This document shows, piece after piece, positions 46,228-57,026 of a DNA stretch of 64,000 nt. A program made the translations under genes and the position numbers. Source of the DNA: Tubiluchus corallicola (Eukaryota > Priapulida > Priapulimorpha > Priapulimorphida > Tubiluchidae); assembly GCA_030141605.1 (NCBI GenBank), contig JAQGDQ010000333.1, forward strand, positions 1 through 64,000. Reading direction: 5' to 3'. How positions within the stretch are numbered: position 1 is the first letter of the stretch; the number at the start of each line of letters is the position of its first letter. A model generated the notes under the pieces. It ran no database searches. It was not told the DNA's origin and saw only the letters and a program-made list of their open reading frames with translations.

Positions 46228-46884
46228 CCCTACAGATAAAAGAATCCCTAGTAAACTTACAGTAAAAATCAATAAAGTCCCAATAAATCAAGTAAAATAT
46301 ACTAAGTTCTTAGGCATCATCATAGATGAACACCTAACTTGGCAAAAACATCTCAAAAATCATAGGTATTATATATAGAGTTAGACACATATTGCCTAAC
46401 TCAGTACTTGTATTATTATATAATTCTCTTTTTTTACCATATCTAAATAATTCAAACATTATTTGGGGAAGCACATACTCCAGTCGATTGAAAAAAATTC
46501 ATCTGATTCAGAAGAAAATAGTGCGAGTTATAACATTTGCCGGTTATCAGGACGATACACCGCCAATACTTAAAAGACTAAACTTTCTAGACATTTACGA
46601 CATTAATAAGTTCCAAACTGCCATTTTCATGTACAAATTCTCTCATAAATATTGCCTCCCTTATTTACAGATTATTTTTGTTTGAATGCTGAGATACATA
46701 ATTACGGCACACGTTATAGGCTGCACTATCACTACATACAGTGCAACACTAATGTTAGAAAATTTTCTATTAAATACAATGGCCCTTACATATGGAATTC
46801 AATTGCTCCAGCTATGAAAAATGCCAACTCGCTTTCCATATTTAAAAAAATATATAAATTAAACTTACTTGAAACATATAACTG
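46228..46884 (+). pseudogene. LINE family B RT C-terminal region
   Basis: Resumes immediately after the P element with IPSKLTVKINKVPINQVKYTKFLGIIIDEHLTW, then YNSLFLPYLNNSNIIWGSTY, RVITFAGYQDDTPPIL, and, after a frame change near 46680, IHNYGTRYRLHYHYIQ and FSIKYNGPYIWNSIAPAM, ending at a TGA at 46884. These match the thumb and terminal domain of Jockey-group RTs. Frameshifts near 46370 and 46680 are present. Confidence 0.8.
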
Positions 46885-47165
46885 ACGACTCAATCATGAT
46901 TTGTTGTTTTTCATTTTCAAAACTTGTATAGTATAATAATATTTTTAATACTTCCACCCGTATTTATATTTGTATATATTGTAATGTTGTATCTGTATAT
47001 ATTGTAATTTTTTTCGTAACTGATTCGAGTGGCCTTCCATAAGCTAGCTTCTTAGGTCTCTAGCGTAGTATTCGTGAATTTTATCATATTTTTGTATTAA
47101 CAAAACCTGATGCACATGTAATGTAATGTATATGTTTATTGCGAAATAAATCTATTAAAATCTAA

Positions 47166-48240
47166 TCTTCTTCACGAAAATTTCATGTTTAAGAATCCTT
47201 GCCAAAAGTTCGGATAAAATTGTATGCAAAACGAACATTTGACTAGACCGCGATTGAGCATGGACCTGCGTCTGCACCTCTGGTGGCGAAAACTGTCCAA
47301 TTACAGACACCATTACACAGAAGAAACTTGGCAAAAGTCACAAGGGTAATCACTGTATTGCGCGTTCATAAGAGTCACGTTTTTTCAGTAGTTTAAATTT
47401 AATATGTTTCAGCTACTTACCTTCGCAAAGATGGATAAATTTATTGTGAAAACTATGCGGAAGCGCACATCTAATTGTCTTAAAGATTTTACCGTTAAAA
47501 CGTCACTTACACGGGTAGGATTTAATATCATCGAAAAAAGTTGTGTTGGCGCGGAATCGTGAAGACGTGTTTTTGTGATCCGGAAATGTAGGAATTTATA
47601 ATACCACTATATACTTTCAAATTGTGTTTATGAGTGTTTGTGAAAAAATAGCATGAAAAATAATTACGTCTGGGAAGTGCAAAGTTCTGTTAGAGAACAG
47701 TTGAAAATAAAAGTGGAAATTGAAAAATCAAGATGGCGTTAATGGGAAGCTAACAGCATAAGAGCTGAAACTTCGTCGTATATAACTGATCTTTTTATAG
47801 AGAATTAAGGGCAGAGACGTAGATTAATAGTAAGGATAGTGAAAAGACAGAAACTAGAAAAAATTTCCTATTAACCGCATGAAAGTATGAAAACATGGCA
47901 AATTTGAGATACAGAAAAGTACCAAAGTAGTTGAGGTATAATCAATTCTATTACAAATTCATACAGCCAGTTAAATTAATTACAATTACTAACTTAAGTT
48001 TTTTAAGACTAAAATGACAAGCCGTGCTACTGGTGAAAGGGATGCAGCAGTAGCTAATAAGAAGTACACTTAGGAGTCACGGTGGCTTGGTGACAAAAGG
48101 CAGCTTAGATCATATACTAATATTTTTTTTCTTAGGGGGGGGTAAGTAGTCAAATAAAACTAGTTTGCATGCATGAAACAAAATAGACAAAAATAATAAA
48201 AAACAGTCAATATAAGGTTACACCCAAACATCTCTATAAT
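47166..48240. other. Intron between two LINEs, nothing identified
   Basis: About 1.1 kb of AT-rich DNA. No coding sequence or repeat ends recognised; part may be the 5' UTR of the following LINE. Confidence 0.45.
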
Positions 48241-48380
48241 AGTGCACTAATTCACTAAACATACTAAACAAAATAATAAAATGGAAGTGGAGCGTGATGA
48301 AGCAATGATACAGAGCACCAGGATAGAAAGAGCATTGTGTGATTTTGTGCAAGTGGTGGATGAAGCTTTAACTGAGAAAA

Positions 48381-49128
48381 ATGGAGAAAAGTCAAAGTAA
48401 AACTCAAAAGGAGAATGAAGAAGAGGGAAGAAAGGAAAGGAAAATAAGTGGGACTGAAGTGTGCAGTAAATGTGTAAAAAGAGTGGAGATTGGGGAAGAT
48501 GGAAAGTATTGTTTCTGGTGTGAGAAATGGTTGCACAGAGAGTGCATTGGCATATCAAAGAAATAGAGCGGTAGGCACAGCAAGTGCATTAGTTATAAAT
48601 GACACTTTGCACTGGTTTTGCGATAAGTGCGAAGAAGTCGAGAAGATAAAGGAAGGCATGGGAATGCAAAAAAATACACAGCTGTTGAATGAAGTACAAT
48701 TAGGAAATCTGGAAGATGAAATGAAATGCAAAGAAAGAGAAGTAGAAAATTTGAAAGATGACTTAGAGAAAATGAGGCAAGAAGTGAATAAGAAAACGGA
48801 TCAATTGGCTGAGTTTGACTTAAAGAGAAAGAAATATGAAAGTGAAATAAAAAAGTTGAAAGAAGAAGCAGTGCAACTCAGACAACAACTAGAAAAATTG
48901 ATAAGTGAGGCAGCGGAAAATAGAACTACAGTAAATAGCCTAAACAGGCACACAAGTGACCTACAAAAGATAAATGAAGAATTGTTGATGAGCAAAATGG
49001 GTATGGGTGGAACATATGAAGAGGCAAAAGAAAATAATGAATCTAATAAGAAGGAAGATGATTCCAGAAAAGAAGTACAGAGTCAAAGTGAGGAGGCAGA
49101 GCCTGATACGCCTGAGATGCAAGTTTAG
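48381..49128 (+). pseudogene. LINE family C ORF1: PHD-like finger and coiled coil
   Basis: The frame from 48381 reads CSKCVKRVEIGEDGKYCFWCEKWLHRECIGIS and then stops at 48564. The overlapping frame from 48490 supplies the second half (LHWFCDKCEEVEK), so the complete finger has the Cys4-His-Cys3 order of a PHD domain. Heptad-rich sequence of about 130 residues follows (LEDEMKCKEREVENLKDDLE to LQKINEELLMSKM), a strong predicted coiled coil suited to oligomerisation. It ends in an acidic tail at a TAG at 49126. Confidence 0.75.
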
Positions 49129-49417
49129 ACACTACAAAACAAGAAAGGAGTGTCAAGAGCTCAGTGAAAGTGCACATAGAGCCAAACAAGGACAATATGA
49201 ACAAAAGTTGTGTTCCTATTTTGGAAGGAATAAATATTGCAAATTTGAAAACAAGTGTAGGTTTAGACATTATTTGAAACCTGGGGAGGATAAGGAAAAG
49301 ACAAATTTGTGTTGGAATTATAAGTATGATGGTGAATGCAAATATGGTAGTAGGTGTAGATACAGACATTTACAGAAACAAATAAAAATGAACAAAAGAC
49401 ACAAAATGAAAGTTTAG
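49120..49417 (+). pseudogene. LINE family C ORF1: tandem CCCH zinc fingers
   Basis: In the frame open from 49007, two CCCH fingers appear in tandem with exact Cys-8-Cys-5-Cys-3-His spacing: CSYFGRNKYCKFENKCRFRH and CWNYKYDGECKYGSRCRYRH, about 13 residues apart. They are joined to the coiled coil only through a frameshift near 49120, so in the ancestral element they were probably its C-terminal RNA-binding part. CCCH fingers of this spacing bind single-stranded RNA in known proteins; that role here is inference. The frame ends at TAG 49415-49417. Confidence 0.8.
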
Positions 49418-49524
49418 CTGAGCAGATTAATTTTTTTAGTGAGAGAAATCAATGCAATAAAAGAAAAACTGTGAAATTAGAAAAAAAAGTAAGAGTGAAA
49501 AGATCTCAGAAAAAGAAAGAGATT

Positions 49525-50182
49525 TAAAAATTTTAATGTAGTGTATACAAATTGTCGAGGGCTAAATAATAAGTTAGAGTCATTGTATGGAGTGATAAGG
49601 GAAAAAAAGCCTAGTGTAATAGGAATTGTTGAAACCCATTTGGGGGAAGAAGAATTAGTGCAAATTGAGGGTTATAAAGTGTTCCAATTGAATAGAAATA
49701 AGTATGGAGGGGGGATATTATTGGCAATTAATAATGACTTAAAAAATGTAACAATAAAAGCTGACCAGTATAATGAAGTAGGAGAACAATTATGGGTTGT
49801 AATGGATAATTCAAAAGTAAAACTGGGAGTAGGGTTATTGTATGCACCTCAGGAAAGTAGAACAGATAAAGAAGAAATGAAGAAAATGTATGAACAAATA
49901 CGTAAGCAAGTACAAAAAGCAAAAAATGAAAACCAGAAGTGCTTACTTATAGGGGACTTCAATGCAAAAGTAGGAAATATTATCAAACGTAATAATGATG
50001 AAATAACTTGGGCAGGAAAAATGTTACTAAATCTGGTTAAAAAAGAAAATCTAGCAATATTAAATGCAACTGAAGAATGCTCAGGAATTTGGACAAGAGA
50101 AGAAGCTGGGAAAAAATCTGTTATTGATTATATCATAATAAGTGCAAATGATGTAAATGCACATAGGTTTACACTTTGTTGA
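49525..50182 (+). pseudogene. LINE family C ORF2: APE endonuclease
   Basis: Reads VYTNCRGLNNKLESL (first metal-binding region), SVIGIVETHLGEEEL (catalytic Glu), GGGILLAI, LLYAPQES, CLLIGDFNAKVGN (Asp-x-Asn), NLAILNATE, GIWTREEAGKKSVIDYII and, after a frame change near 50165, YTDHNTIYSQFDW (terminal Asp-His). All hallmark APE motifs are therefore present, and only the frame break near the end spoils it. Confidence 0.87.
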
Positions 50183-52746
50183 TGAACAAAAACTGTATGG
50201 AGTGTACAGAGTGACTAGTAGTGGCGAGGAAAAAATTGTATACACAGACCACAACACAATATATAGTCAATTTGATTGGGTTGCGATTAGCAAAATGAAA
50301 AGAGATAAAAGTGATGAGATAAAAATATTAGTAGTGTCTAATAAAAATAAAATGAACAGATACAAAAAAGAAACTGATGATCAAATAAAGTATGGAGCAG
50401 TAACAGATCAATTCAGAGCAAATATGATGGTTGGATTAATCAAGTTGCAGTAGTAAGAGACAGGTGCCTTTCAGTAAAAGGAAAAAGGAAACAAAAATAT
50501 GGAAGTAAAATGTCAAGGAAGCTAAATAAAGAAAGACGTAAGTTAAAACGTGAAATGAGCGATGAAGAAGACCCTGAAAGAAAAAGAATGATAAAAATAA
50601 AAATTGAACTAATAGAAAACATGATGAGGGATGTGCAAAGGAAGGAACAAATAAATAGAATAAATAAAACTGTTAAGACAATTACAGTAAATGGAAAACT
50701 TAACCAGCAGTTGTTTTGGGAATTCAAAAAGTGCATCGATAAACCTAAAATAGAAGAAGCTATAGCAATGAGAGATAAACAAGGTGAGATCCAAGAGGAT
50801 CCAGGAAAAATTAAGTTGATTTTTAAAAAATATTATGAAGAATTGTTAACTCCTACTCCGACAGAGGATGAATATGAGCAAATGATAGAATCAAGGGTTG
50901 AAAAAATTTTCAAACATGTTGAACAAATGGCAAGTGAGGAGGAAGTAAAAGAAATTACTAACAGTGAAGTGAATGAAGCAGTTCGATCATTAAAAAATAA
51001 AAAGGCTCGAGAGACATGCAAGGATGGAAGAATGAAATGATCAAACAAGCAGGGAAAGGATTTATTGATAGTATAGCAGTAATGCTGAATGAAATAATGA
51101 AGCAAAAGAAAATACCGAAACAATGGGCCCAAATGAAAATAAAGTCAATTTATAAGGGAAAAGGTGACAAGAAAGAGATGAAAAATAGACGAGGGCTGTT
51201 CATAACAAATATTTTCAGTAAACTAATGGAAAAAGTGATCAAAAATAGAATAATAGTTAAATTTGAAGAAAACATAGGAGTTCATCAATGTGGCGGAAGA
51301 AAAAACAGAGGGGTCTATGACCATCTGTACACCTTGAGGGCAATGTTAGAGTATAACAGGTTTTATAAAAATGAAGTGTACATAATTTTTTGTGACATAA
51401 AAAAGTGTTTTGATAAGTTGTGGTTGAAAGATGCATTGACAGAATTATGGAGGATGGGCATATCACCAGGAGAAATTTTTATGATATACAAACTGAATGA
51501 AATTGCAGAAATAGTTATAGAAACTCCATTGGGTAAAACAGACCAGATAGAAATAAATGAAATAGTCCGACAGGGAACAGTGCTGGGACCATTACTATGT
51601 TGTGCTGCAATAAACCGGATTAATGAGATGGTGACAACAGGGACTGTAATGGGCAGGAATATACATGTGGGTATGTTATTATTCATTGACGATATTGTTG
51701 GAATAGGACAAGAAACTATAATCAAGCAGATGATTAAAAACTGTCAAGAAATTGAAAGAACCAAAAGATTATCATTCAATATACAGAAAACACAATATAT
51801 GAGAACTAACATGACACGAAAGAAAAGGATTCCAGAATGATGTGAGACACTAAGGAACGGAGAGGTTAAGGAAGTAGAGGAATACCAATATTTGGGAGAT
51901 TGGATTAATACAAAATGTAGTTATGAAACAATGTTGGAAAAACGAACCGGGAAAAACAAAATGATAATTAGTTACATCAATACAATAGGAGGTGAGCTGA
52001 AAGTGGGAGATTGCTCGATAGGGGTAAAACTAATGCTGTACGAGCTTCTTTCAGTGAGTGCAGTGCTAAATAGTTCTGAGACATGGTCAAATTTGACAGC
52101 AACTGATTGGGAGAAATTAGAAATGATTCAAGTAAATGCTTTAAAAACATTATTTAATCTTAGTGAATCAACGCCATACTGGGGATTAGTAACTGAAATA
52201 GGCATATGGCCTCTAAAACATAAAGTAAATTATAGGAGATTGATGTTCTATCGGAATTTACTGATTAGTAAACCAAAGAGATTAGCATCAGAGGTACTCG
52301 AAATGCAAATAAACAGTGTACATAAAAGGTCATGGTATAATGAAGTAGTTGAGACTGCAAAAAAATATACCATAGATGCTAATAAAGAAAGGGTGAAGGT
52401 CAAGAAAAAGTCTGAATGGAAGAAAGAAATAAAGAATAAGATTGAATGTTGTATAAAGAGTGAATGTGCAGAAAAATGCAGGAGCAGCACTAAATTAAGA
52501 TTTTTAAGGCATACCGAGTGGAAACGACAAAATTACATAGACACATGCAAGCCAGAAGAGGTTAAAGATATATTGAAAATAAGACTGAATATGATTAAAG
52601 TTAAAGGGAACTACAAGAATGAGTTTAAGGATCAGTTATTATGCCCAGTGTGTGAGGAAGATGATGACACTGCTGAACATATGCTTAGATGTTACAGATA
52701 TAGAGAATGGAAAAAATTTGAACTCAGATGTATTAATGAACAGTGA
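50157..52746 (+). pseudogene. LINE family C ORF2: reverse transcriptase and CCHC tail
   Basis: After two frame changes the RT reads IKSIYKGKGDKKEMKNRRGL, ITNIFSKLMEKVIKNRI, FCDIKKCFDKLWL, GTVLGPLLCCAAIN and LLFIDDIVGIG near 51680, where the usual FADD is FIDD. The frame open from 51016 stops once, at TGA 51838-51840, and continues in the same frame from about 51841 with EEYQYLGDWI, NSSETWSNL and GLVTEIGIWPLKHKVNYRR. A terminal finger CPVCEEDDDTAEHMLRC (C-2-C-7-H-3-C) lies near 52640-52690. Confidence 0.87.
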
Positions 52747-52875
52747 AAAGGAAGGATTGCTAGAAATTAGAAATCTAGTGAACGAATGCATAGAATACAG
52801 GATGAAGACATCAAACTGGGAAAACACAACTAAAAGATCAGCGTTAAAGAAGAATAGACTTTGCACCCTATAAAG

Positions 52876-54452
52876 GTGCCCGCCTCTGATAGGTGGAGAG
52901 AGTCGAGTATCGCAATCGCAATCGCACAAGGGGAGAATGCCTACACTGTACACAACACTGCTTGATTGTTTGTTTACACCAGCAATCAACGTCAGCATAC
53001 GGTGGTTTTACGCAGTTTATACCTTGTGACGCTATCGCTAAAGATTAACCTATTGTGGATGGAATGCGTGATTTGCTCGCTAAAAACAGCCGTGAAATGT
53101 GCTACACAAAGATTCAACAATTAGACGCGCCGTTCAATGAAGCAGTAGCGTCGGAATACGGAGCCAAAATATAAAAACGTTTACTTAGTTCCAATAAGCA
53201 ACAGAAAATTATTGAAGCAATGAAAGCACAATCTAAAAAAGCTGGATTCACGCCTACAAACTGCCACAACTTGATCTGTATATTTTCTCGAATGTTTGCT
53301 TTGAAACATGAGTTTAGAACAAGATGAACTCTAGTGTTAAAAATATTGTACTTAAACTTCAGACAGATTTAGTTAGATGCAGTTTTTGGTATTTTTGTTA
53401 ATTTGTTTCATTTTAAGCCTAAGCGCATAGTTTGTCAATGCTGTATAGTCATTTTGAGATTTGTATCCATTTCAATAAAAATATCACAATTACTTTACGT
53501 AATGCAATTTTTTGCACTATAATTTTATTTATTATGGTTCTTTTCTTCCTGAATTTTGAATATTAACTTAAGAAAAAGACATTGTAAATCGTAAATTATA
53601 GGATAAACAACGAGTGCCGTATATTTGGTAATTTGAGTAGCACAAAGAGTAGTTGTACTAGATTATTTTTACTACATATACTTTTTTCAGCTTTATAATA
53701 GAATGAGTGACAGAATAACCTTACTTGAAATAACACAATAAATAATTATTTTGTCATCGAACCACACATTATATCGTTAGCTTTTTATTTTGTAAATGTG
53801 GATAACAATATGTTAATAATAAATGTATTATTATCGTTAATTCTTGTTTCAGTCCAACTAACCATGTAGTTGGGTGCATAGGCTCTTTTTTGGTTTTAAT
53901 TTTCATTTTCAATTACTGCCACGGTGCTGCCACCTGTTTGTTTATTTAGTAGGCATTTAACTTTTACAGTAGTCACTCTTTTAAAATTGCAGCACCTAAT
54001 ATTCTTCAATACATTAGCATTTTGGCCTTTCGTGAGCTATAGCTGTAGCAGTTGTATGACATTTCACTCGTCTTTTGGTTCTCTCCGCCACTGCTCTATT
54101 TTTGTGACTGTGATGCGCATTATGACTGTGAATTTCTTACGAATTTATTGTTGTGACATTGTTGTTCTTAAGGCTACTTGGAGTTCTCATTCCTGTCTTT
54201 GTAACTGTTAAAGGCTCTAACAACGTAAGTTATATTAATTAATTTCAATATAGACTACATAATTTTTATATCAGTACTTAGTTATAGCAATACACTAATT
54301 TTCTTCTACTTAGTGTTAATCTATGCAAATTAAACTAAATGTTATTAAATGTATTTCAGAATAAAGAAACTTTTGGTCAACACGTGAAACTGGTGTTTTG
54401 TATCCATTTCAGACCACAAACGTTTTATTTAATCCTAATATTTTAGTAGTAC
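52876..54452. other. Intron, no gene assigned
   Basis: About 1.6 kb. Near 53060-53325 a plus-strand stretch with one stop (MRDLLAKNSREMCYTKIQQL ... QSKKAGFTPTNCHNL) looks like a small protein relic I cannot identify. Near 53880-54220 the sequence is T-rich with no recognised coding. No terminal repeats found. Confidence 0.4.
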
Positions 54453-54454
54453 TA

Positions 54455-56391
54455 CAGTGGACTCTCATAACAAGAATCACACGTATAAGAATCAGCTCGA
54501 TATAAGAATCAAAATCGCGTTTCCCGAATTGAATCGGCATTTTCCTAGTGAAAATCCGCTCGTATAAGAATCACCCTTCTTTCGATAGTAGAATCAATTT
54601 TGGCGCCAACTCCATTGTCTCTCACGCCCTGCTTACATGGTTCTGCGCAGTGGGCGTTGCGGACACCACAGAGATTTCAAATTTGTTTGTTTGCGTGTCA
54701 GTCAATTGAAAAATGGCATCCAAATGGAAAAGCAGAAGTGTAAGTGAAAATCATCGCCGTTTATGACGCGCGTCCGAGGGTTGGCCAACGAGAAGCTGTG
54801 CAGCTGTTGGTTGGACAAGGCTTCGAAGGTCTCACGAAGATCTTGAAGGAGCGCAATATCCTGTCCAGCACTTCACCAGCATTGAAGAGGAAGAGAATGG
54901 GGAAGTGGGATGAGCTGGAAGTGGCACTGGACATGTGGATCAAAAACGCACGAGACAAAGACACTCCACTCTCAGGCCCAGTCATCAAAGCAAAAGCCGA
55001 AAACTTTGCCAAAGAATTCGGAATTGCTGATTTCAAGGCGTCAGACGGCTGGTTCACCAATTTCAAGAAACCAAACGACCTGATTTTCAAGCGACTGCAT
55101 GGAGAAGCGGCAGCAGCAGACGCACAGGGGAAAGATGACTGGCTAGTGAATGTGTGGCCTGAACTTCGCAAGAAGTACGCTCCTCGTCAAATCTGGAACT
55201 GTGACGAGACTGGCCTCTATCATCGCGCCCTTCCAGACAGCACATTCGTACTCAAGGACGAAAAGAAGGCTGGAGGGAAGAAGAGCAAAGAACATTTGAC
55301 TGTTCTGTTCTGTGTCAGCTGGACGGGAGAGAAGTGAATTCCTTTCGTCATTGCAAAGAGCGCTAAGCCACGATGCTTCACTGGCATAAAGAAGCTGCCA
55401 GCATGCTACAGAGCTAACAAAACAGCATGGATGACACTGAATGGTTTTCACTGAATGGCTTCAAGAGTGGGATCAAGAACTTCGACGCAAGGGAGAGAAG
55501 GTGCTGCTGCTGTTGGACAACTGTTCAGCCCATCCAAAAGTGCAGCTTGACAACATCGAGTTGGCATTCTTGCCGCCAAACACGACATTTCTCTTGCAAC
55601 CACTGGACCAGGGCATCATTCGGGCATTCAAAGCCCATTTCAGGCGCAGCATAGTGATGGCCGTGCTAAATGAGATTGACAACGGAAGCGCATCAGATGC
55701 TACGACGCTCGCCAACAAAATCAATGTTCTGGATGCGCTGATGAACCTGAAAGTTGCTTGGGAATCTGCCAAAACCAAAACCATTGTGAATTGTTGGCGA
55801 CGAGGAGGACTGGATGACGGCGATGTGAAAGATCCAGCAATCGATGACGCTGCTCTGTCCGCCCCAATGGATGTTACCCAGGAGCAGTGAGAAGAATTCA
55901 TCGACATCGATGTTGACCTTCAAGTGACTGAGAAGATGTCAGACAAAAGCATTGTCGAAGAAGTGGCGAGACAATTCTACCCCGAGAAGGCAGAGAACGA
56001 CAGTGACAGCAGCGATGATGAAGAGAAAGTTGCAATCCCCACACGGAAGGAAATGATGGAACACTTCAATAAGCTGAAACTCGGATTGGTGGCACGAGGC
56101 TTTGAGGACAACCTTCAATTGAAACGGTTGGGAGCCGAAATTGACCGCCTCACCAGAGGAGAAATGAAGCAAAGCAAGCTATCGATATTTTTCAAGCAGT
56201 AGATGTAGTTTTTAGGCCAGAAAAACATTATGCTGTTTCATGTCGTTTCTAGCATAATTTCGGGAAATAAATAATTTTTATGTGCATAAAAAATTTTAAA
56301 GCAATTCTGGGTCATGCTCGTTATAAGAATCGCTCGTTATAAGAGTCACTTTGCCTTCTCCCGAGGTGATTCTTATAACGAGAGTCCACTG
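54455..56391 (+). mobile_element. Tigger/pogo-type DNA transposon
   Basis: A 1937-bp element with imperfect inverted ends: CAGTGGACTCTCATAACAAG on the left and the complement of CAGTGGACTCTCGTTATAAG on the right. TA dinucleotides flank it at 54453-54454 and 56392-56393. Subterminal ATAAGAATC repeats occur near both ends. It encodes a CENP-B/HTH plus DDE transposase (54744-56202). TA duplication, CAGT ends and transposase type agree with Tc1/mariner-superfamily Tigger/pogo elements. Confidence 0.93.
54713..56202 (+). pseudogene. Tigger-type transposase (stops and frameshifts)
   Basis: The ancestral start is probably ATG 54713 (MASKWKSRS), followed by a frameshift. The frame then runs from about 54741: KIIAVYDARPRVGQREAVQL (Psq-type HTH), KWDELEVALDMWI and FGIADFKASDGWFTNFKK (CENP-B HTH), and RQIWNCDETGLYHRALPD with the first catalytic Asp. 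TGA at 55335 interrupts it, and a frameshift lies near 55430. The core resumes with VLLLLDNCSAHPK (second Asp) and FLQPLDQGIIRAFKAHFRR (third Asp), and NKINVLDALMNLKVAWESAK. TGA at 55888 and an acidic C-terminus ending FFKQ follow. About 490 residues, the usual Tigger size, but dead. Confidence 0.9.
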
Positions 56392-56439
56392 TACAGTCAT
56401 TGGAGCTATAGCCTCGTCGGTTATACATACACCCACATA

Positions 56440-56525
56440 CAGTGATACTCGAGATACGAAATTAATTCGTTACAGAGAGACTTTCGTATCTTAAAATTTT
56501 CATATTATGAGACAAGATTTACCCT
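56440..56525. mobile_element. Pogo-like MITE end (single terminus)
   Basis: Just right of the Tigger element, a TA (56438-56439) precedes CAGTGATACTCGAGATACGA, and internal TTTCGTATCTTAAAATTTTC forms a partial palindrome with it. This resembles the ends of Tigger/pogo MITEs (CAGTGATACxTCGAGATACG). It is followed by GA-rich sequence to about 56770. No matching right end was found before the exon at 56900. Confidence 0.4.
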
Positions 56526-56780
56526 AAATGGGCAAGGACAAGAACGAGAGCGGTAGTAGAAGTTTACACAGAGAACAAGAGAAAGAGAAAGAAACAGAAA
56601 GAGAGATGAGAGAAAGAGGCAAAAAAAAATTAGGAAAGGACGAAGTGAGGCAGAGGGCAGAGAAAAGAGCTACTGATAGAAAGGTCGGCAAAGATTCTGG
56701 CAAAAAGCTTTTGCCAAAGAGAGGGGGAGAGAGCACAAAGAGACAGCAAGAGAGAAGGAAAAACATAAAGAATAGCTGTG
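56526..56780. repeat. GA-rich low-complexity sequence
   Basis: Purine-rich stretch (GAGAAAGAGAAAGAAACAGA and similar). The open frame across it is rich in Lys, Glu and Arg, as expected from the composition, and is not considered a gene. Confidence 0.7.
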
Positions 56781-56899
56781 CCCAAAAAAGCTTGCGAGCA
56801 CAGCAAGCAACACTGAGAGAGGTGAGTTTTGCTAGTCATATTAAAAAAAATAAAGCATGTCAGTGGAGACAGTGCAACGTGTCATTAAAATTTTAATAC

Positions 56900-57026
56900 C
56901 TTGTCTCTTGTCTGCATCAGGGTCTGACGTACAGTTAACAATGATAACGAAGCTATGCACCACAACCATCAAAACAAGACCAGCTCGTTTATAATACATG
57001 GCGGTAGTTCCGTTCAAATGGGAAAT
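56900..57026 (-). CDS. Signal-peptide first coding exon of minus-strand inhibitor gene
   Basis: Minus-strand exon with acceptor TGTTTTCAG and donor GTATTA. The ATG at 56997-56999 sits in a good initiation context (ACCGCCATG). It encodes MYYKRAGLVLMVVVHSFVII followed by VNCTSDPDADKRQ: a short basic start, a hydrophobic core of about 14 residues and a likely cleavage site near VNC-TS, i.e. a secretory signal peptide, then a dibasic KR. The coding part is 100 bp, ending in phase 1, exactly what is needed to splice to the phase 1-1 Kunitz exon at 36.2 kb. The upstream 27 bp are 5' UTR within the exon. That this exon belongs to the same gene is inferred from strand, phase and secretion signal. Confidence 0.6.

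Larger units (their letters stand above)
41250..47165 (+). mobile_element. LINE family B, carrying a P element and a large deletion
   Basis: The plus-strand LINE has a two-part ORF1 (41338-42625) with three zinc knuckles, then the PHD-like start of ORF2 (42640-42970). At 42971 a P element begins. After its right end at 46227 the LINE resumes only at the RT thumb (PSKLTVKINKVPINQVKYTKF). The endonuclease and most of the RT are therefore absent. The LINE tail ends near 47165 with AAATAAATCTATTAAAA. The 5' limit is approximate. Confidence 0.8.
48280..52875 (+). mobile_element. LINE family C with PHD, coiled-coil and CCCH-finger ORF1
   Basis: Plus-strand APE-type LINE that is unusually well preserved. 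Its first ORF region (48381-49417) encodes a PHD-like finger, a long coiled coil and two CCCH fingers. The second (about 49525-52746) encodes endonuclease, reverse transcriptase and a C-terminal CCHC finger. Frameshifts lie near 48560, 49120, 50180, 50480 and 51015, and a single in-frame TGA at 51838. The end near 52875 is approximate. Purine-rich, Lys/Glu-rich coding bias sets it apart from the other LINEs here. Confidence 0.85.

Noticed and set aside
53060-53330. Plus-strand relic MRDLLAKNSREM...
   Set aside because: Short, interrupted and unidentified; mentioned only as unassigned sequence.
56528-56896. 122-codon Lys/Glu/Arg-rich open frame
   Set aside because: Follows GA-rich low-complexity sequence and lacks any domain or homologue that I recognise.
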